Assembly: GCA_005883355.1 (NCBI GenBank)
Contig: VAXG01000080.1
Span: forward strand, 1 to 48,020
Direction of reading: 5' to 3'
DNA from: Actinomycetota bacterium
GTDB lineage: Bacteria > Actinomycetota > Thermoleophilia > Gaiellales > Gaiellaceae
Length of the DNA stretch: 48,020 nt
The stretch's first letter is position 1, and the number at the start of each line of letters is the position of its first letter. Shown here one piece after another: positions 24,917 to 33,331 of the stretch. Position numbers and translations under genes: made by a program. Below the pieces are notes generated by a model. It was not told the DNA's origin and did not search any database. It saw nothing but the letters and a program-made list of their open reading frames with translations.

Positions 24917-26070
24917 GGCGTGAGCGGCAGCTTCGCGCGCAGGCGGTATCCGCCTCCCGGTTGAGGCCCGGCGTCGAGCTCGCCACCGTAGACAGACACG
25001 CGTTCTCGCATGCCGACGAGACCGTGCCCGCCGCCGTCCCCATTCCCGACGCCGCTGCCGTCGTCCCTGACCGTCACCTCGAGGTGGTTGTCGCCATAGT
25101 TGACGAGCACCTCGGCCCGTGTCGCCCGAGCGTGCTTCACGACATTCGTCAGCCCTTCCTGGACGAGTCGATACGCGGTCAGGTCGACACCAGCGGGAAG
25201 CTGGATGGCCTCGCCTTCGATGCGCAGGTCGACGGGTAAGCCGGCTTCGCGGGCCTGTTCGACGAGGCGACTCAGGTGATCGAGGGTCGGTTGAGGAGCG
25301 AGAGCCGGCGCTTCCTCGGGCCGCCGCAGCACGCCCACCATTCGGCGCATCTCGGCCAACGCCTCGCGCCCGGTCCGTTCGACGACGAGCAATGCCTCGC
25401 GCTCGCGTTGCTGATCCGGTCGGAGGAGCCGGCGGACCCCCGATGCCTGCACGGTCATGACGCTGACGCTGTGGCCGACGACGTCGTGAAGCTCACGCGC
25501 GATCCGAGCACGCTCCTCTGTGACCGCGGCGCGAGCCCGTTCCTCGCGCTCCCGCTCGGCCCGTGTTGCCCGCTCCTTCGCCTCGTCGGCCTCCACGGAC
25601 TTGCGGCCGACGCCGAACGCGATCGTCCAGACGATGGTGAAGATGATGCTGGCCACGATGAAGTTCCCCACACCCGACCTGCGCTCGTTGTGGACCACCA
25701 CCGCGAGGACACATTCGGCGATGGCAAAGCCCGCAACGGCTTGACGACGGTCTCGCAGAGATCCGACCAGAAAGAGCGCCGCGCACCCCACCACAAACGT
25801 CACTCCGTCGAAGGGGCCGAGCGTCCTGTCGACAAACGAGGTCAGGGCCGCCGCCACACCCACGGCCGCAGGTGCGCCGAACGGGAAGCGTCGCCGGGCG
25901 AGAAGTGGGAGGACGATCGCGAGCATCGCCAGCACGTCGAACCACAGCGGGCCCTCCGGCCCATTCTCGTGCCCCCGGCCGAGGACCGCGCCGGTGAGAC
26001 CGATGCCGAGCACAGCCAAGATCACAGCGTCGAACCAGTAGCGCCGCGCCAACGGCCAGAGTCTCTTCAC
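24913..26070 (-). CDS. NarL/DesK-type sensor histidine kinase
   Basis: 385 residues. Four to six membrane spans (for example YWFDAVILAVLGIGLTGAVL, FIVASIIFTIVWTIAFGVG), a coiled linker rich in Glu and Arg (EAKERATRAEREREERARAA), the HisKA_3 phospho-acceptor RARIARELHDVVGHSVSVM and a HATPase domain (YRLVQEGLTNVVKHA, VRDDGSGVGNGDGGGHGLVGMRERV). GTG at 26070 is chosen: TACCTT lies exactly 6 bases upstream and the protein then begins MKRLWPLARRY, normal for the family. The frame is open to 26310 but would overlap the divergent ABC gene. Cognate regulator follows directly. Confidence 0.9.
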   Translation of the reverse strand: MKRLWPLARRYWFDAVILAVLGIGLTGAVLGRGHENGPEGPLWFDVLAMLAIVLPLLARRRFPFGAPAAVGVAAALTSFVDRTLGPFDGVTFVVGCAALFLVGSLRDRRQAVAGFAIAECVLAVVVHNERRSGVGNFIVASIIFTIVWTIAFGVGRKSVEADEAKERATRAEREREERARAAVTEERARIARELHDVVGHSVSVMTVQASGVRRLLRPDQQREREALLVVERTGREALAEMRRMVGVLRRPEEAPALAPQPTLDHLSRLVEQAREAGLPVDLRIEGEAIQLPAGVDLTAYRLVQEGLTNVVKHARATRAEVLVNYGDNHLEVTVRDDGSGVGNGDGGGHGLVGMRERVSVYGGELDAGPQPGGGYRLRAKLPLTP

Positions 26071-26076
26071 GATCTG

Positions 26077-26082
26077 AAGGTA
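26077..26082 (-). promoter_or_regulatory. Leaderless -10 element of the histidine kinase operon
   Basis: Minus-strand TACCTT, then 6 bases and the GTG at 26070. It decides the kinase start. Confidence 0.5.
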
Positions 26083-26227
26083 CTCCGAATGCGGGCGCGC
26101 CGCCTCGTCCTCGAGGACGAACCAAACATCGTCCGCGCGGACGACATGGAATCGCCAGCCCGGCCGAAGACAGTTGGAGTTGGTGGGCCTAGCGTGGTGA
26201 GGACCGGATTTCGGCACAGGAGGACAG

Positions 26228-27172
26228 ATGAACATGCAGGGATCTACGGGATTCGTCGTCGAGACCTCAGGGCTGACGAAGCGTTTCGGCCAACGGGTCG
26301 CGGTCGACAACGTCGAGCTGCGGGTCCCGCGCGGCTCCGCTTTCGGCTACCTCGGCCCGAACGGCGCGGGCAAGACCACGCTGATCAGGATGCTGCTCGG
26401 CCTCACGCAGGCGACAGCAGGCACGATGAGCCTGCTCGGCCGGCCGGTGCCGGACGAACGCGCCGCAGCACTTGCACGCGTCGGCGCGATCGTCGAGGAG
26501 CCCCGCTTCCACAAGCACCTGACCGGGCGCGAGAACCTCACCGTAATCGCGGCTGCACGCGGGCCTGAGGCGCACGACCGGATCGACGGCGCGCTCGAAC
26601 GCGCCGGTCTCTCCCAGCGGGCGGACGAACGCGTGAAGCGTTACTCGCTCGGTATGCGCCAGCGGCTCGGCGTCGCACGCAGCCTGCTTGCCGACCCGGA
26701 GCTCTTGATCCTCGACGAGCCGACCAACGGGCTCGATCCGGCCGGCATCCACGAGTTCAGGGACATGATCCGCGGCTTTGTCGCCGAGGGACGGACCGTG
26801 CTCCTTTCCTCGCACCTGCTCGACGAAGTCGAGAAGATCTGCGACGAGGTCGCGATCGTCGATCGTGGCCAGGTCGTCGTGCAGGGGTCGATTGCAGATC
26901 TCGCCACAGGCGGGGAACGGACGATTCTGATCGCAACGAGCGACGAGGAACAGGCACTCACGATCCTGTCTGAGCACCGCGGAGTCGAATCCGCCGCCAC
27001 GGAGTCCATGGGAATCCGCGTCACGCTCACTGCAAATTCGACCGAAGCACAGGACGACATCAGCCGACGACTCGTACTGGCAGGTCTCGCCATACGTCGC
27101 TTCGAGCCGGCGCGGGTTTCGCTCGAGCAGCGGTTCCTGGAGATCACATCCCGATTGGAGGAAGCAGCATGA
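26228..27172 (+). CDS. ABC transporter ATP-binding protein
   Basis: 314 residues: Walker A GPNGAGKTTLIRML, Q-loop region VGAIVEEPRFHKHLTGRENL, signature YSLGMRQRLGVARSL, Walker B LLILDEPTNGLDPAG, H-loop SSHLLDEVEKICDEVAIVD. The type matches BcrA/CcmA-like exporters. RBS AGGAGG before ATG 26228. Its stop overlaps the permease start (ATGA). Divergent from a NarL-type two-component system that probably induces it, as with antibiotic-sensing exporter modules. Confidence 0.92.
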   Translation: MNMQGSTGFVVETSGLTKRFGQRVAVDNVELRVPRGSAFGYLGPNGAGKTTLIRMLLGLTQATAGTMSLLGRPVPDERAAALARVGAIVEEPRFHKHLTGRENLTVIAAARGPEAHDRIDGALERAGLSQRADERVKRYSLGMRQRLGVARSLLADPELLILDEPTNGLDPAGIHEFRDMIRGFVAEGRTVLLSSHLLDEVEKICDEVAIVDRGQVVVQGSIADLATGGERTILIATSDEEQALTILSEHRGVESAATESMGIRVTLTANSTEAQDDISRRLVLAGLAIRRFEPARVSLEQRFLEITSRLEEAA

Positions 27173-27990
27173 GCACGACAACCGTCACCGCAACGGTTCC
27201 GCGGACGCGAGCCCAAAGAAGTTGGCGGCCGCGACTCGTGAGCGCCGAGTTTCTGAAGCTACGCAAGCGGCGGGGCCTCCTGATCTCGGTCTTCGCGCTC
27301 ACCGTCCTGCCGATGATCATCGGCTACACCGTCCTGCTGACCCTCCACGCCGCGAATCCTGGCAAGCATGGGCCGGCAGGAGGGTTGAAGAACCTGTCGG
27401 GCTCGATGGACATGCTGTCCACGCTCAGCATCGTCGCAGGGATCCTTGTCGGGGCGACCCTGGGGGCGGGGGACCTCGGCTCCGGCGTCTTCCGAGAGTT
27501 GGTCGTCACCGGACGCTCACGGCTCGCGCTGTTCGCGGCGCGCGTTCCTGCCGGGCTCGGATTCCTGTTGCCGATCGTGGGTGCAGGCTTCGCCATCACG
27601 GCGACCGGGTCGATGGTGTTTGCGGGGTCCCTCGAGGCGCCCAGCGCAAGCCTCCTCGTCGGTTCGGCGGCCTGGCTCGGGCTTGTGGCCTCGCTCGCTC
27701 TGGTGCTCGCGCTCGGGGTTTCCTCGGTGCTCGGCTCGCGCGGGACCACGATCGGGATCGTGTTCGGCTGGCAGATCGTCGCTGCACCGGTCCTGCTTCA
27801 GATCCGAGCGCTCGGGTCTCTCCGCGACGGGCTCCTCGGCGCGGCGACCGACCGGCTGGCGCCGGCTGCTCTCTTCGAAGGCAGCCCCAAGGTAAAGATG
27901 TCGCTTGCTGCGGCGGTTCTCGTGATCGCTATGTGGACAATCGTCCCTCTCGCGGTCGGCGCGTGGCGAACCTGCACGCGCGATGCGTAA
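27169..27990 (+). CDS. ABC transporter permease
   Basis: 273 residues with six spans (LISVFALTVLPMIIGYTVLL, MLSTLSIVAGILVGATLGAGDL, GLGFLLPIVGAGFAITATG, LGLVASLALVLALGVSSVL, a shorter fifth and a C-terminal one ending PLAVGAWRTCTRDA). SAEFLKLRKRRGLLISV at the N-terminus and GSGVFRELVVTGRSRLALFAAR in the first loop are typical of ABC-2-like permeases paired with CcmA-type ATPases. The ATG overlaps the ATPase stop (ATGA). Substrate unknown. Confidence 0.87.
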   Translation: MSTTTVTATVPRTRAQRSWRPRLVSAEFLKLRKRRGLLISVFALTVLPMIIGYTVLLTLHAANPGKHGPAGGLKNLSGSMDMLSTLSIVAGILVGATLGAGDLGSGVFRELVVTGRSRLALFAARVPAGLGFLLPIVGAGFAITATGSMVFAGSLEAPSASLLVGSAAWLGLVASLALVLALGVSSVLGSRGTTIGIVFGWQIVAAPVLLQIRALGSLRDGLLGAATDRLAPAALFEGSPKVKMSLAAAVLVIAMWTIVPLAVGAWRTCTRDA

Positions 27991-28004
27991 ACCCGGGAGG
28001 AGAC

Positions 28005-29228
28005 CTACCAGGCGACCTGCAGCGACGCAAGACTGCGGAACAGCGGTACCGGGCGCCAGTACAGCTCCTCGACCGACATCGCAAGCCGAAGACCGGGCAG
28101 GCGTCGCAGCAGCGTCGTGAGGGCGACCTCCGCCTCGAGGCGCGCCAGCGGCGCACCGAGGCAGTAGTGGCTGCCGCGACCGAACGCGAGATGCTTAACG
28201 TCTTCTCTCGCGAAGTCGAGTCTGTCCGGGTCGGGAAAGCGCGACGGATCGCGATCGGCGGAGCCGAGAATCACGATCACACCTTCTCCTTTGCGAATCG
28301 TCTGGCCGCCCAGCTCGACGTCGGTAGCAGCCCACCGGTTCAGCGTCCGCTCGACCGGGCCGTCGTAGCGCAGGAGCTCCTCGATCGCGTGTGACATTCG
28401 CGTCGGATCGCGCTCGAGGGCCGCGCGCTGGTCGGGATCTTGGAGCAACGCGAGCACGGCGTTCCCGATCAGGCTCACCGTCGTCTCGTGCCCCGCGATG
28501 ATCAGCAGCACGACCATGCTGAAGAGCTCCTCCTCGCTCAACGTGTCGCCGCCATCCTCGACCTGAAGGAGGGCGCTGACGAGATCGTCGCCGGGCGTGG
28601 AACGCCGCCGCTCGAAGAGCTCACGGAGGTACGCGACGAACTCGTTCGCGCTCGCGCCGAACTGCGCCAGATCTTCGGGCGTGAATGCCGGCGTGACGAT
28701 CGCGTTCGTCCAGCGCCGGAACCGATCGCGATCCGCAACCGGGATCCCGAGCAGCTCGGCGATGACGGTGATCGGGAGCGGGAAGGCGAACTCGTCGACG
28801 AGATCCATCTCGCCGCGCGACTCCACCGCGTCGATCAGCTCGTCGGCGATCTCCTGGATTCGCGGATGCAACTGCTCGACCATCCGGGGCGTGAACGCCT
28901 TGGTCACAAGCCTGCGAAGGCGTCGATGGTCTTCGCCGTCCTTATTCAACATGTGGCTGTCGATGAACTGGAGCCCTTCCGGCATGCCGCTCTGGAACGC
29001 CGCCAGCTCCTCCGCCGTGACCGCGAGCGCCGGGTCGCGAACGAAGCGCTCGTCGTCGAGCAGGACCGCGACGGCGTCGTCGTGGCGGGTGACGAACCAG
29101 AGCATCGTCTCGCCGTCGATTCCCAGCTGGCAGAAGACCGGGTCTTCCTCGCGCATCCGCGCAAAGGTCGCGTAGGCCTCTGCGCGGAAGCGGTCGCTGT
29201 AGAGGTCGTACTTCCTGGCGGTGGCCAT
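28005..29228 (-). CDS. Cytochrome P450
   Basis: 407 residues when started at ATG 29228 (AGGA eight bases upstream): I-helix oxygen-binding motif AGHETT (245-250), ExxR at 284-287 (EELLR), heme loop FGRGSHYCLGAP with Cys356 as heme ligand. Length and motifs are those of soluble bacterial class I P450s, which oxidise small molecules with ferredoxin partners; none is encoded nearby. The reading frame is open upstream through the flavin monooxygenase gene, so the present sequence predicts one joined polypeptide of about 784 residues from 30359. See the FMO entry for why this is probably secondary. Confidence 0.93.
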   Translation of the reverse strand: MATARKYDLYSDRFRAEAYATFARMREEDPVFCQLGIDGETMLWFVTRHDDAVAVLLDDERFVRDPALAVTAEELAAFQSGMPEGLQFIDSHMLNKDGEDHRRLRRLVTKAFTPRMVEQLHPRIQEIADELIDAVESRGEMDLVDEFAFPLPITVIAELLGIPVADRDRFRRWTNAIVTPAFTPEDLAQFGASANEFVAYLRELFERRRSTPGDDLVSALLQVEDGGDTLSEEELFSMVVLLIIAGHETTVSLIGNAVLALLQDPDQRAALERDPTRMSHAIEELLRYDGPVERTLNRWAATDVELGGQTIRKGEGVIVILGSADRDPSRFPDPDRLDFAREDVKHLAFGRGSHYCLGAPLARLEAEVALTTLLRRLPGLRLAMSVEELYWRPVPLFRSLASLQVAW

Positions 29229-29260
29229 CGGGTCAATCCTGACGGCCATCGCCGCCGGGC

Positions 29261-30359
29261 TCAACCTCGGGACGCGATGTGCTTCGCGATGTGCCGTGCG
29301 TCCCTCCTCACTCCGCCGACATTCTCCGAGGAAGTCCAGCCCGAGGAAGTAGAGGCCGGGCTCGGACGCCACGCCACGCTCGTGCATCGGCTCGCTGTCC
29401 TCGCCGAAGACCGGCACGTCGATCCAGCTGAAGTCCTGCCGGAACCCCGTGCACCAGATGACGTTCGCGACGTCGATGACGCGTCCGTCTTCCAGGACAG
29501 GCAACCCGTCACGCGCTCCAACGGTTTTGGCAACGCGCTCGACGCCCGCGGCAAGAAGATCTTTCGACTTAACCCGGATCAGCGGAGCACCGTCCTCGAG
29601 AACGTGCGGGCGAACCTTCCGGCCAATCGGGGTCTTCACCGTCAGAACTCGAGAGGCGATGAACCAGAGGATCGGCACGACGAAGCGCGCCTTGCGGCTC
29701 TCGATGCGGATGGGAACCTCTCCCTTGTCCCTGCCGGAGAGCCAGGTGCGGTGGGTCGCCGACACTTCCATGCCGATATCCGCCCCGGAGTTCCCGGCGC
29801 CGACGAGCAGAACGCCGCCGGGGCGCAGCTGGGAAGGATCCCGGTAGTCGCTGGAGTGCATCTGCACGATGCGCGGGTCCAGCTCGGACGCAAAGTCCGG
29901 CACCGACGGCTTCCCGTAGAAACCCGTCGCCACGACCACACAGTCGGCTTCGAGCCGCCGCTCGCCGCACTTCACCGCATACCGGTCGCCATCCCTCGCG
30001 AGGCGACTCACAGGCGTCTCCGTTCGAATGGGAAGATCGAACCGCGCTGCGTAGGCCTCGAGGTAGTCGGCCGTCTCGCGCGCAGTCGGGTACGACCAGC
30101 CGGGCGCCGGAAACGGCCAGCCAGGCAGCCCGTCGAAGCGTGCGGGGGTGAAGAGACGGAGCGAATTCCAGGTGCGCGTCCGCCAGGAGCCGCCGATCTG
30201 CTCGTTCGCATCGAGAATCACGAACGACCGGCCGTCCTTCTTCAAGTAATAACCGATCGCCAGACCGGCCTGACCGCCGCCGATGACGATCGTGTCGAAC
30301 TTCTCGACTTTCGGGACTGCATCGCGTCTGCCGTCGATCGCTGTTTCCTGTGTCGCCAT
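29261..30359 (-). pseudogene. Flavin-containing monooxygenase, C-terminus shifted out of frame (apparent FMO-P450 fusion)
   Basis: Starts at ATG 30359 behind GGAGGA. FAD site VIGGGQAGLAIGYYL (GGGQAG 27-32), GSWRTRTWNSLRLFTP, ATG motif VVATGFYGKP, NADPH site LLVGAGNSGADIG and WCTGFRQDFSWID identify an FMO/BVMO-like oxygenase. After GLYFLGLDFL the frame switches: the family's normal end (ENVGGVRRDARHIAKHIASRG, stop at 29261) is present in another frame, while the original frame runs on as GECRRSEEGRTAH into the P450. A deletion of about 11 or more bases near 29325-29335 explains this. The ancestral layout was two genes 11-32 bases apart. Confidence 0.75.
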
Positions 30360-30453
30360 GACCGTTCCTCCATCGTCGAATGACCTCGTCAGGACGGTAC
30401 GGAGGAAGGAAGGCGCGCACATCGCGCGGATTTACCAACTTGCCACTCGAGGC

Positions 30454-30475
30454 GCGTGGTCATTTCTGACCACGC
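30454..30475 (-). terminator. Hairpin terminator of the LuxR-type regulator
   Basis: Perfect 9-bp stem GCGTGGTCA/TGACCACGC with loop TTTC, 5 bases past the regulator stop and upstream of the FMO gene. It separates the two transcription units. Confidence 0.7.
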
Positions 30476-30480
30476 AAGGG

Positions 30481-32121
30481 TCACACGAGATCGTGCTCGA
30501 ACGCAAAAGCGCCGGCAGCGGTCCGAGACGGCACGTCGAGCTTGGAGAAGATGTTCTGCACGTGCCGCGCAACCGTGTGCTCGCTTATGACGAGCGCCAC
30601 CGCGATCTCTCGATTGCTCTTCCCGCTGGCAACGAGCCGAAGCACCTCCAGCTCACGGGGCGTCAATCCATGCAAGACGCCGCCAGCGGCGTTTCGGCTG
30701 AGTGCGTCCAGCGAGGCGAGATCGGGCGCTGCTCCGAGCGCTTCGAAGGTGCTTCGCGCCGCTGCGACCTCCAGCGTGTAGGCATCGCCGTCGCCGAGCT
30801 TCTGGCAGGCGCGGGCGATCAACACGCGGGTACAGGCCGCCTCGTACGGCGCTTCCAGCTCCTCCCAGGCCTGCCAGGCCTGACGGAGACTTCGCAGGGC
30901 GGCTCCGGCATCGCCGTCGACGAGCTCGACAGCTCCTCGAGCCTGCGCGGCCATCGCCTGCAACAGGGCACTCTCGTACTCCGCCGCGATCTCGCCGAGC
31001 TCGCGGCAAGCGCGTCGCGCCTCGTCGACGTCGCCGACGGCCACCATGGTCTCGACGTAGGCAGGCAGTAGCCCCGCACGCCGCAGCCGCGCCGTCGTCT
31101 CTCCCACCACGCGCCGCATTGCCGCGGCTGCCGCGTCCGCGTTCCCTCGTGCCAACCGGAGCAGCGCCAACCCTGGCTGCGGCTCGAACCCGAGCTGACT
31201 TGCTTCGCGGTACGCCTCCTCGGCCTCCGAGAACTCACCACGAAGCCGGTGGACTTCGCCTCGGAGATACCACCCCTTGGCCGCAGCCCCGCGATTCATT
31301 GCATCCTCGAAGCGGCGGCCTGCCCGTCCCGCTTCCTCCAGGGCCGCCCGCCAGTCGCCGTGAAGCTGCATGAGCTGAGCGCGGTGCACGAGGCAGCGGC
31401 CGGTAAAAGCGAGGAGGTCTGGTTGCTGCTCGCACCACCGCGTCAGGGCCGACGTCCACTCCCGTGCACGGCGAACCTCGTAGATCTCTTCACACGCCAA
31501 GATCACGCCGCAGTAAACGATTCCGGCGACGATCGGAGAAACCTCCCCCGCCGTTACCGCCACCATTGCCTCGTCCAGGACGCAGAGACCCTCGCGCACG
31601 TGGCCGTCCGTGACGAGGAGCGTGCCCTGCACGTGCGCCGCAAGGGCAAAGAGGTCTCGGTCGCCGAAACGTTCGCCGGCCTCCGCTGCCGTCGCGGCCG
31701 TAGCGGCGGCACCTTCGTAGTCGCCGGCAGCCTCGTGTTGCAAGGCGACCGGTAGCAGCATGTACGCCCGCTCGACACAGTCGCTCCCATCGCGTTCGAC
31801 GAGTCGCTGGGCGCGACCGAGCCAACCGCTCGCCGGACCCATCTCTCCGCGGATCGCGAGGTGGGTTCCGATCCAGAACGCGCAGCGCGCTGCTTTCAGT
31901 GGCAGTCCGGCATCCGAGTGGCGCCGGCACGCGCGCTCGAGGAGCTGCATCCATTCGTCCTCGCGGCCGAGCATGTAGGCCGAGGTCGCGAGCAACTCGA
32001 GATCCTCGGCGGCCAGGAGCGCTTCCTGCTCGACACGCGACAACGACTCGTAGGCTGCGGTCCAGGCCGAGTCCGAGTACGACTCGCGGCCCGCTCGGAG
32101 CTGGTCGCTGGTGCCCGCCAA
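30481..32121 (-). CDS. TPR-containing LuxR-family transcriptional regulator
   Basis: 546 residues: a long alpha-helical TPR-like region (repeats such as [21 protein letters not shown] and [17 protein letters not shown]) and a C-terminal LuxR helix-turn-helix ([47 protein letters not shown]). No ATPase domain, unlike LAL regulators. Same strand and just upstream of the FMO/P450 genes, which it may control. The TTG at 32121 is the best start; TACCGT is 8 bases upstream and no ATG or GTG fits the conserved N-terminus better. Divergent from the ArsR operon. Confidence 0.88.
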   Translation of the reverse strand: MAGTSDQLRAGRESYSDSAWTAAYESLSRVEQEALLAAEDLELLATSAYMLGREDEWMQLLERACRRHSDAGLPLKAARCAFWIGTHLAIRGEMGPASGWLGRAQRLVERDGSDCVERAYMLLPVALQHEAAGDYEGAAATAATAAEAGERFGDRDLFALAAHVQGTLLVTDGHVREGLCVLDEAMVAVTAGEVSPIVAGIVYCGVILACEEIYEVRRAREWTSALTRWCEQQPDLLAFTGRCLVHRAQLMQLHGDWRAALEEAGRAGRRFEDAMNRGAAAKGWYLRGEVHRLRGEFSEAEEAYREASQLGFEPQPGLALLRLARGNADAAAAAMRRVVGETTARLRRAGLLPAYVETMVAVGDVDEARRACRELGEIAAEYESALLQAMAAQARGAVELVDGDAGAALRSLRQAWQAWEELEAPYEAACTRVLIARACQKLGDGDAYTLEVAAARSTFEALGAAPDLASLDALSRNAAGGVLHGLTPRELEVLRLVASGKSNREIAVALVISEHTVARHVQNIFSKLDVPSRTAAGAFAFEHDLV

Positions 32122-32152
32122 CGCTTGAAACGGTAACGCTCCGTTGTTTAAG

Positions 32153-32183
32153 TTGCTTCTTACGTAAGAATCTGCTTACATAG
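32153..32183 (+). promoter_or_regulatory. ArsR promoter and palindromic operator
   Basis: TTGCTT (32153-32158) and TACATA (32177-32182) are spaced 18 bases. Between and overlapping them lies a perfect 14-bp palindrome TTCTTACGTAAGAA (32157-32170). TACATA ends 7 bases before the GTG at 32190, so the transcript should be leaderless. The palindrome is the obvious binding site for the ArsR protein encoded downstream (autorepression). Confidence 0.7.
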
Positions 32184-32189
32184 TGAGCC

Positions 32190-32510
32190 GTGGAGGCCGC
32201 ACTCAAAGCCATCGCCGCCCCTAGGCGGCGGCAGATCCTCACACTCGTCCGTGAAGACGAGCTGAGCGCCGGTGAGATCGCATCCCACTTCGACGTGACG
32301 CGGCCTGCGGTTTCCCAGCACCTGAACGTCCTGAAGGAGGCTGGGCTCGTGAGCGAGCGACGCAACGGCACGAGACGCCTGTATCGGGCACGTCCCGAAG
32401 GGCTCGCAGAGCTCAAGGACTTCCTCGAGGAGTTCTGGGACATCAGGCTCGAGACTCTGAAACGCGAAGCGGAAAAGGAGGAGCGAAAGAAGCATGGACG
32501 CAACCACTGA
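32190..32510 (+). CDS. ArsR-family transcriptional repressor
   Basis: 106 residues, winged-helix: LKAIAAPRRRQILTLV, ELSAGEIASHFDVTRPAVSQHLNVLKEAGLV, then the wing ERRNGTRRLYRA. No metal-binding cysteines, so it belongs to the non-metal ArsR branch that is usually cotranscribed with an AHSA1/SRPBCC protein, exactly as here. GTG start at 32190 immediately after a -10-like TACATA. Its 3' end overlaps the AHSA1 start by 17 bases. Confidence 0.93.
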   Translation: MEAALKAIAAPRRRQILTLVREDELSAGEIASHFDVTRPAVSQHLNVLKEAGLVSERRNGTRRLYRARPEGLAELKDFLEEFWDIRLETLKREAEKEERKKHGRNH

Positions 32511-32961
32511 GACAATCTCGGTCGAGCGCACGATCTCGATCGCAGCCAGTCCGGAGACCGTCTGGGAGTTCTTCATCGACCCGGAGAAGCTCACGCGCTG
32601 GAAGGGCATGAAGGCCGACCTCGACCCGCGCCCGGGCGGCGTCTACCTCTGCGAGGTCATTCCGGGCCACACTGCGCGCGGCGAGTACGTCGAGCTCGAT
32701 CGGCCCCGCCGACTCGTCTTCACCTGGGGCTGGGACAACCAGGAAGGCGTGCCGCCCGGCTCGTCGACGATCGAGGTCGAGCTGACGCCGGAGGGCGACG
32801 GCACGAGCCTCCACTTCGTCCACCGCGATCTCCCAAGCGCCGAGTCGGCCGAGTCGCACGCACACGGGTGGGATCACTACCTCCCACGCCTCGAGATCGT
32901 CGCGGCCGGCGGCGACCCCGGCGAGGACCCGTGGCTGACCCAGGACATGCAAGCGAGCTAG
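32494..32961 (+). CDS. AHSA1/SRPBCC-family protein
   Basis: 155 residues with the START-like helix-grip fold: ISVERTISIAASPETVWEFF, DPEKLTRWKGMKADLDPRPGG, RRLVFTWGWDNQEGVPPGSSTIEVEL and HAHGWDHYLPRLEIVAAGGD. Family members bind hydrophobic ligands; the ArsR-AHSA1 pair is widespread but its ligand is unknown. The start lies inside the ArsR coding region (overlap of 17 bases), implying coupled expression. A VOC gene follows 21 bases later. Confidence 0.88.
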   Translation: MDATTETISVERTISIAASPETVWEFFIDPEKLTRWKGMKADLDPRPGGVYLCEVIPGHTARGEYVELDRPRRLVFTWGWDNQEGVPPGSSTIEVELTPEGDGTSLHFVHRDLPSAESAESHAHGWDHYLPRLEIVAAGGDPGEDPWLTQDMQAS

Positions 32962-32982
32962 CTCAGAGAGGAGACACGCAAC

Positions 32983-33330
32983 ATGGCCCATCCAGTCCTG
33001 CACTTCGAGGTCTCGGGCAAGGACCTCGACAAGCTCAACGGCTTCTATTCCGAGCTCTTTGGCTGGAAGACGCAGAAGGTTCCCGGCGACATGCCGTACG
33101 CGATGGTCGAAAAGGAGGGCGGCGGAATCGGCGGCGGAATCGGCCAGTCACCGAGCGGCAACGGGCACGTCACGTTCTACGTCGGCGCCGACGACCCGCA
33201 GGCCGTCCTCGACAAGGCCGAGCAGCTGGGCGGCAAGACGATCATGCCGGTGACCGAGCTTCCGGAGGTCACGATCGCGCTCTTCGCAGATCCCGAGGGT
33301 CACGTCGTCGGGCTCGCAAAGGGCATGTAA
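32983..33330 (+). CDS. VOC-family protein
   Basis: 115 residues: PVLHFEVSGKDLDKLNGFYSEL, FGWKTQKVPGDMPYAMVE, a glycine-rich loop (GGGIGGGIGQSPSG), HVTFYVGADDPQAVLDKAEQLGG and LFADPEGHVVGLAKG. Typical VOC layout. RBS GAGAGGAG before ATG 32983. Third member of the ArsR operon, so probably handles the same unknown compound. Confidence 0.87.
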   Translation: MAHPVLHFEVSGKDLDKLNGFYSELFGWKTQKVPGDMPYAMVEKEGGGIGGGIGQSPSGNGHVTFYVGADDPQAVLDKAEQLGGKTIMPVTELPEVTIALFADPEGHVVGLAKGM

Positions 33331-33331
33331 C

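Noticed and set aside
25276..26568. 430-codon plus-strand frame across the histidine kinase and the ABC ATPase start
   Set aside because: Antisense to kinase motifs and out of frame with the ABC gene; no domain.
28440..30383. 647-codon plus-strand frame opposite the FMO and P450 genes
   Set aside because: Shadow of GC-rich third positions in the minus-strand genes; product is Arg/Glu/Asp-rich without domains, while the minus strand shows clear FAD and heme motifs.
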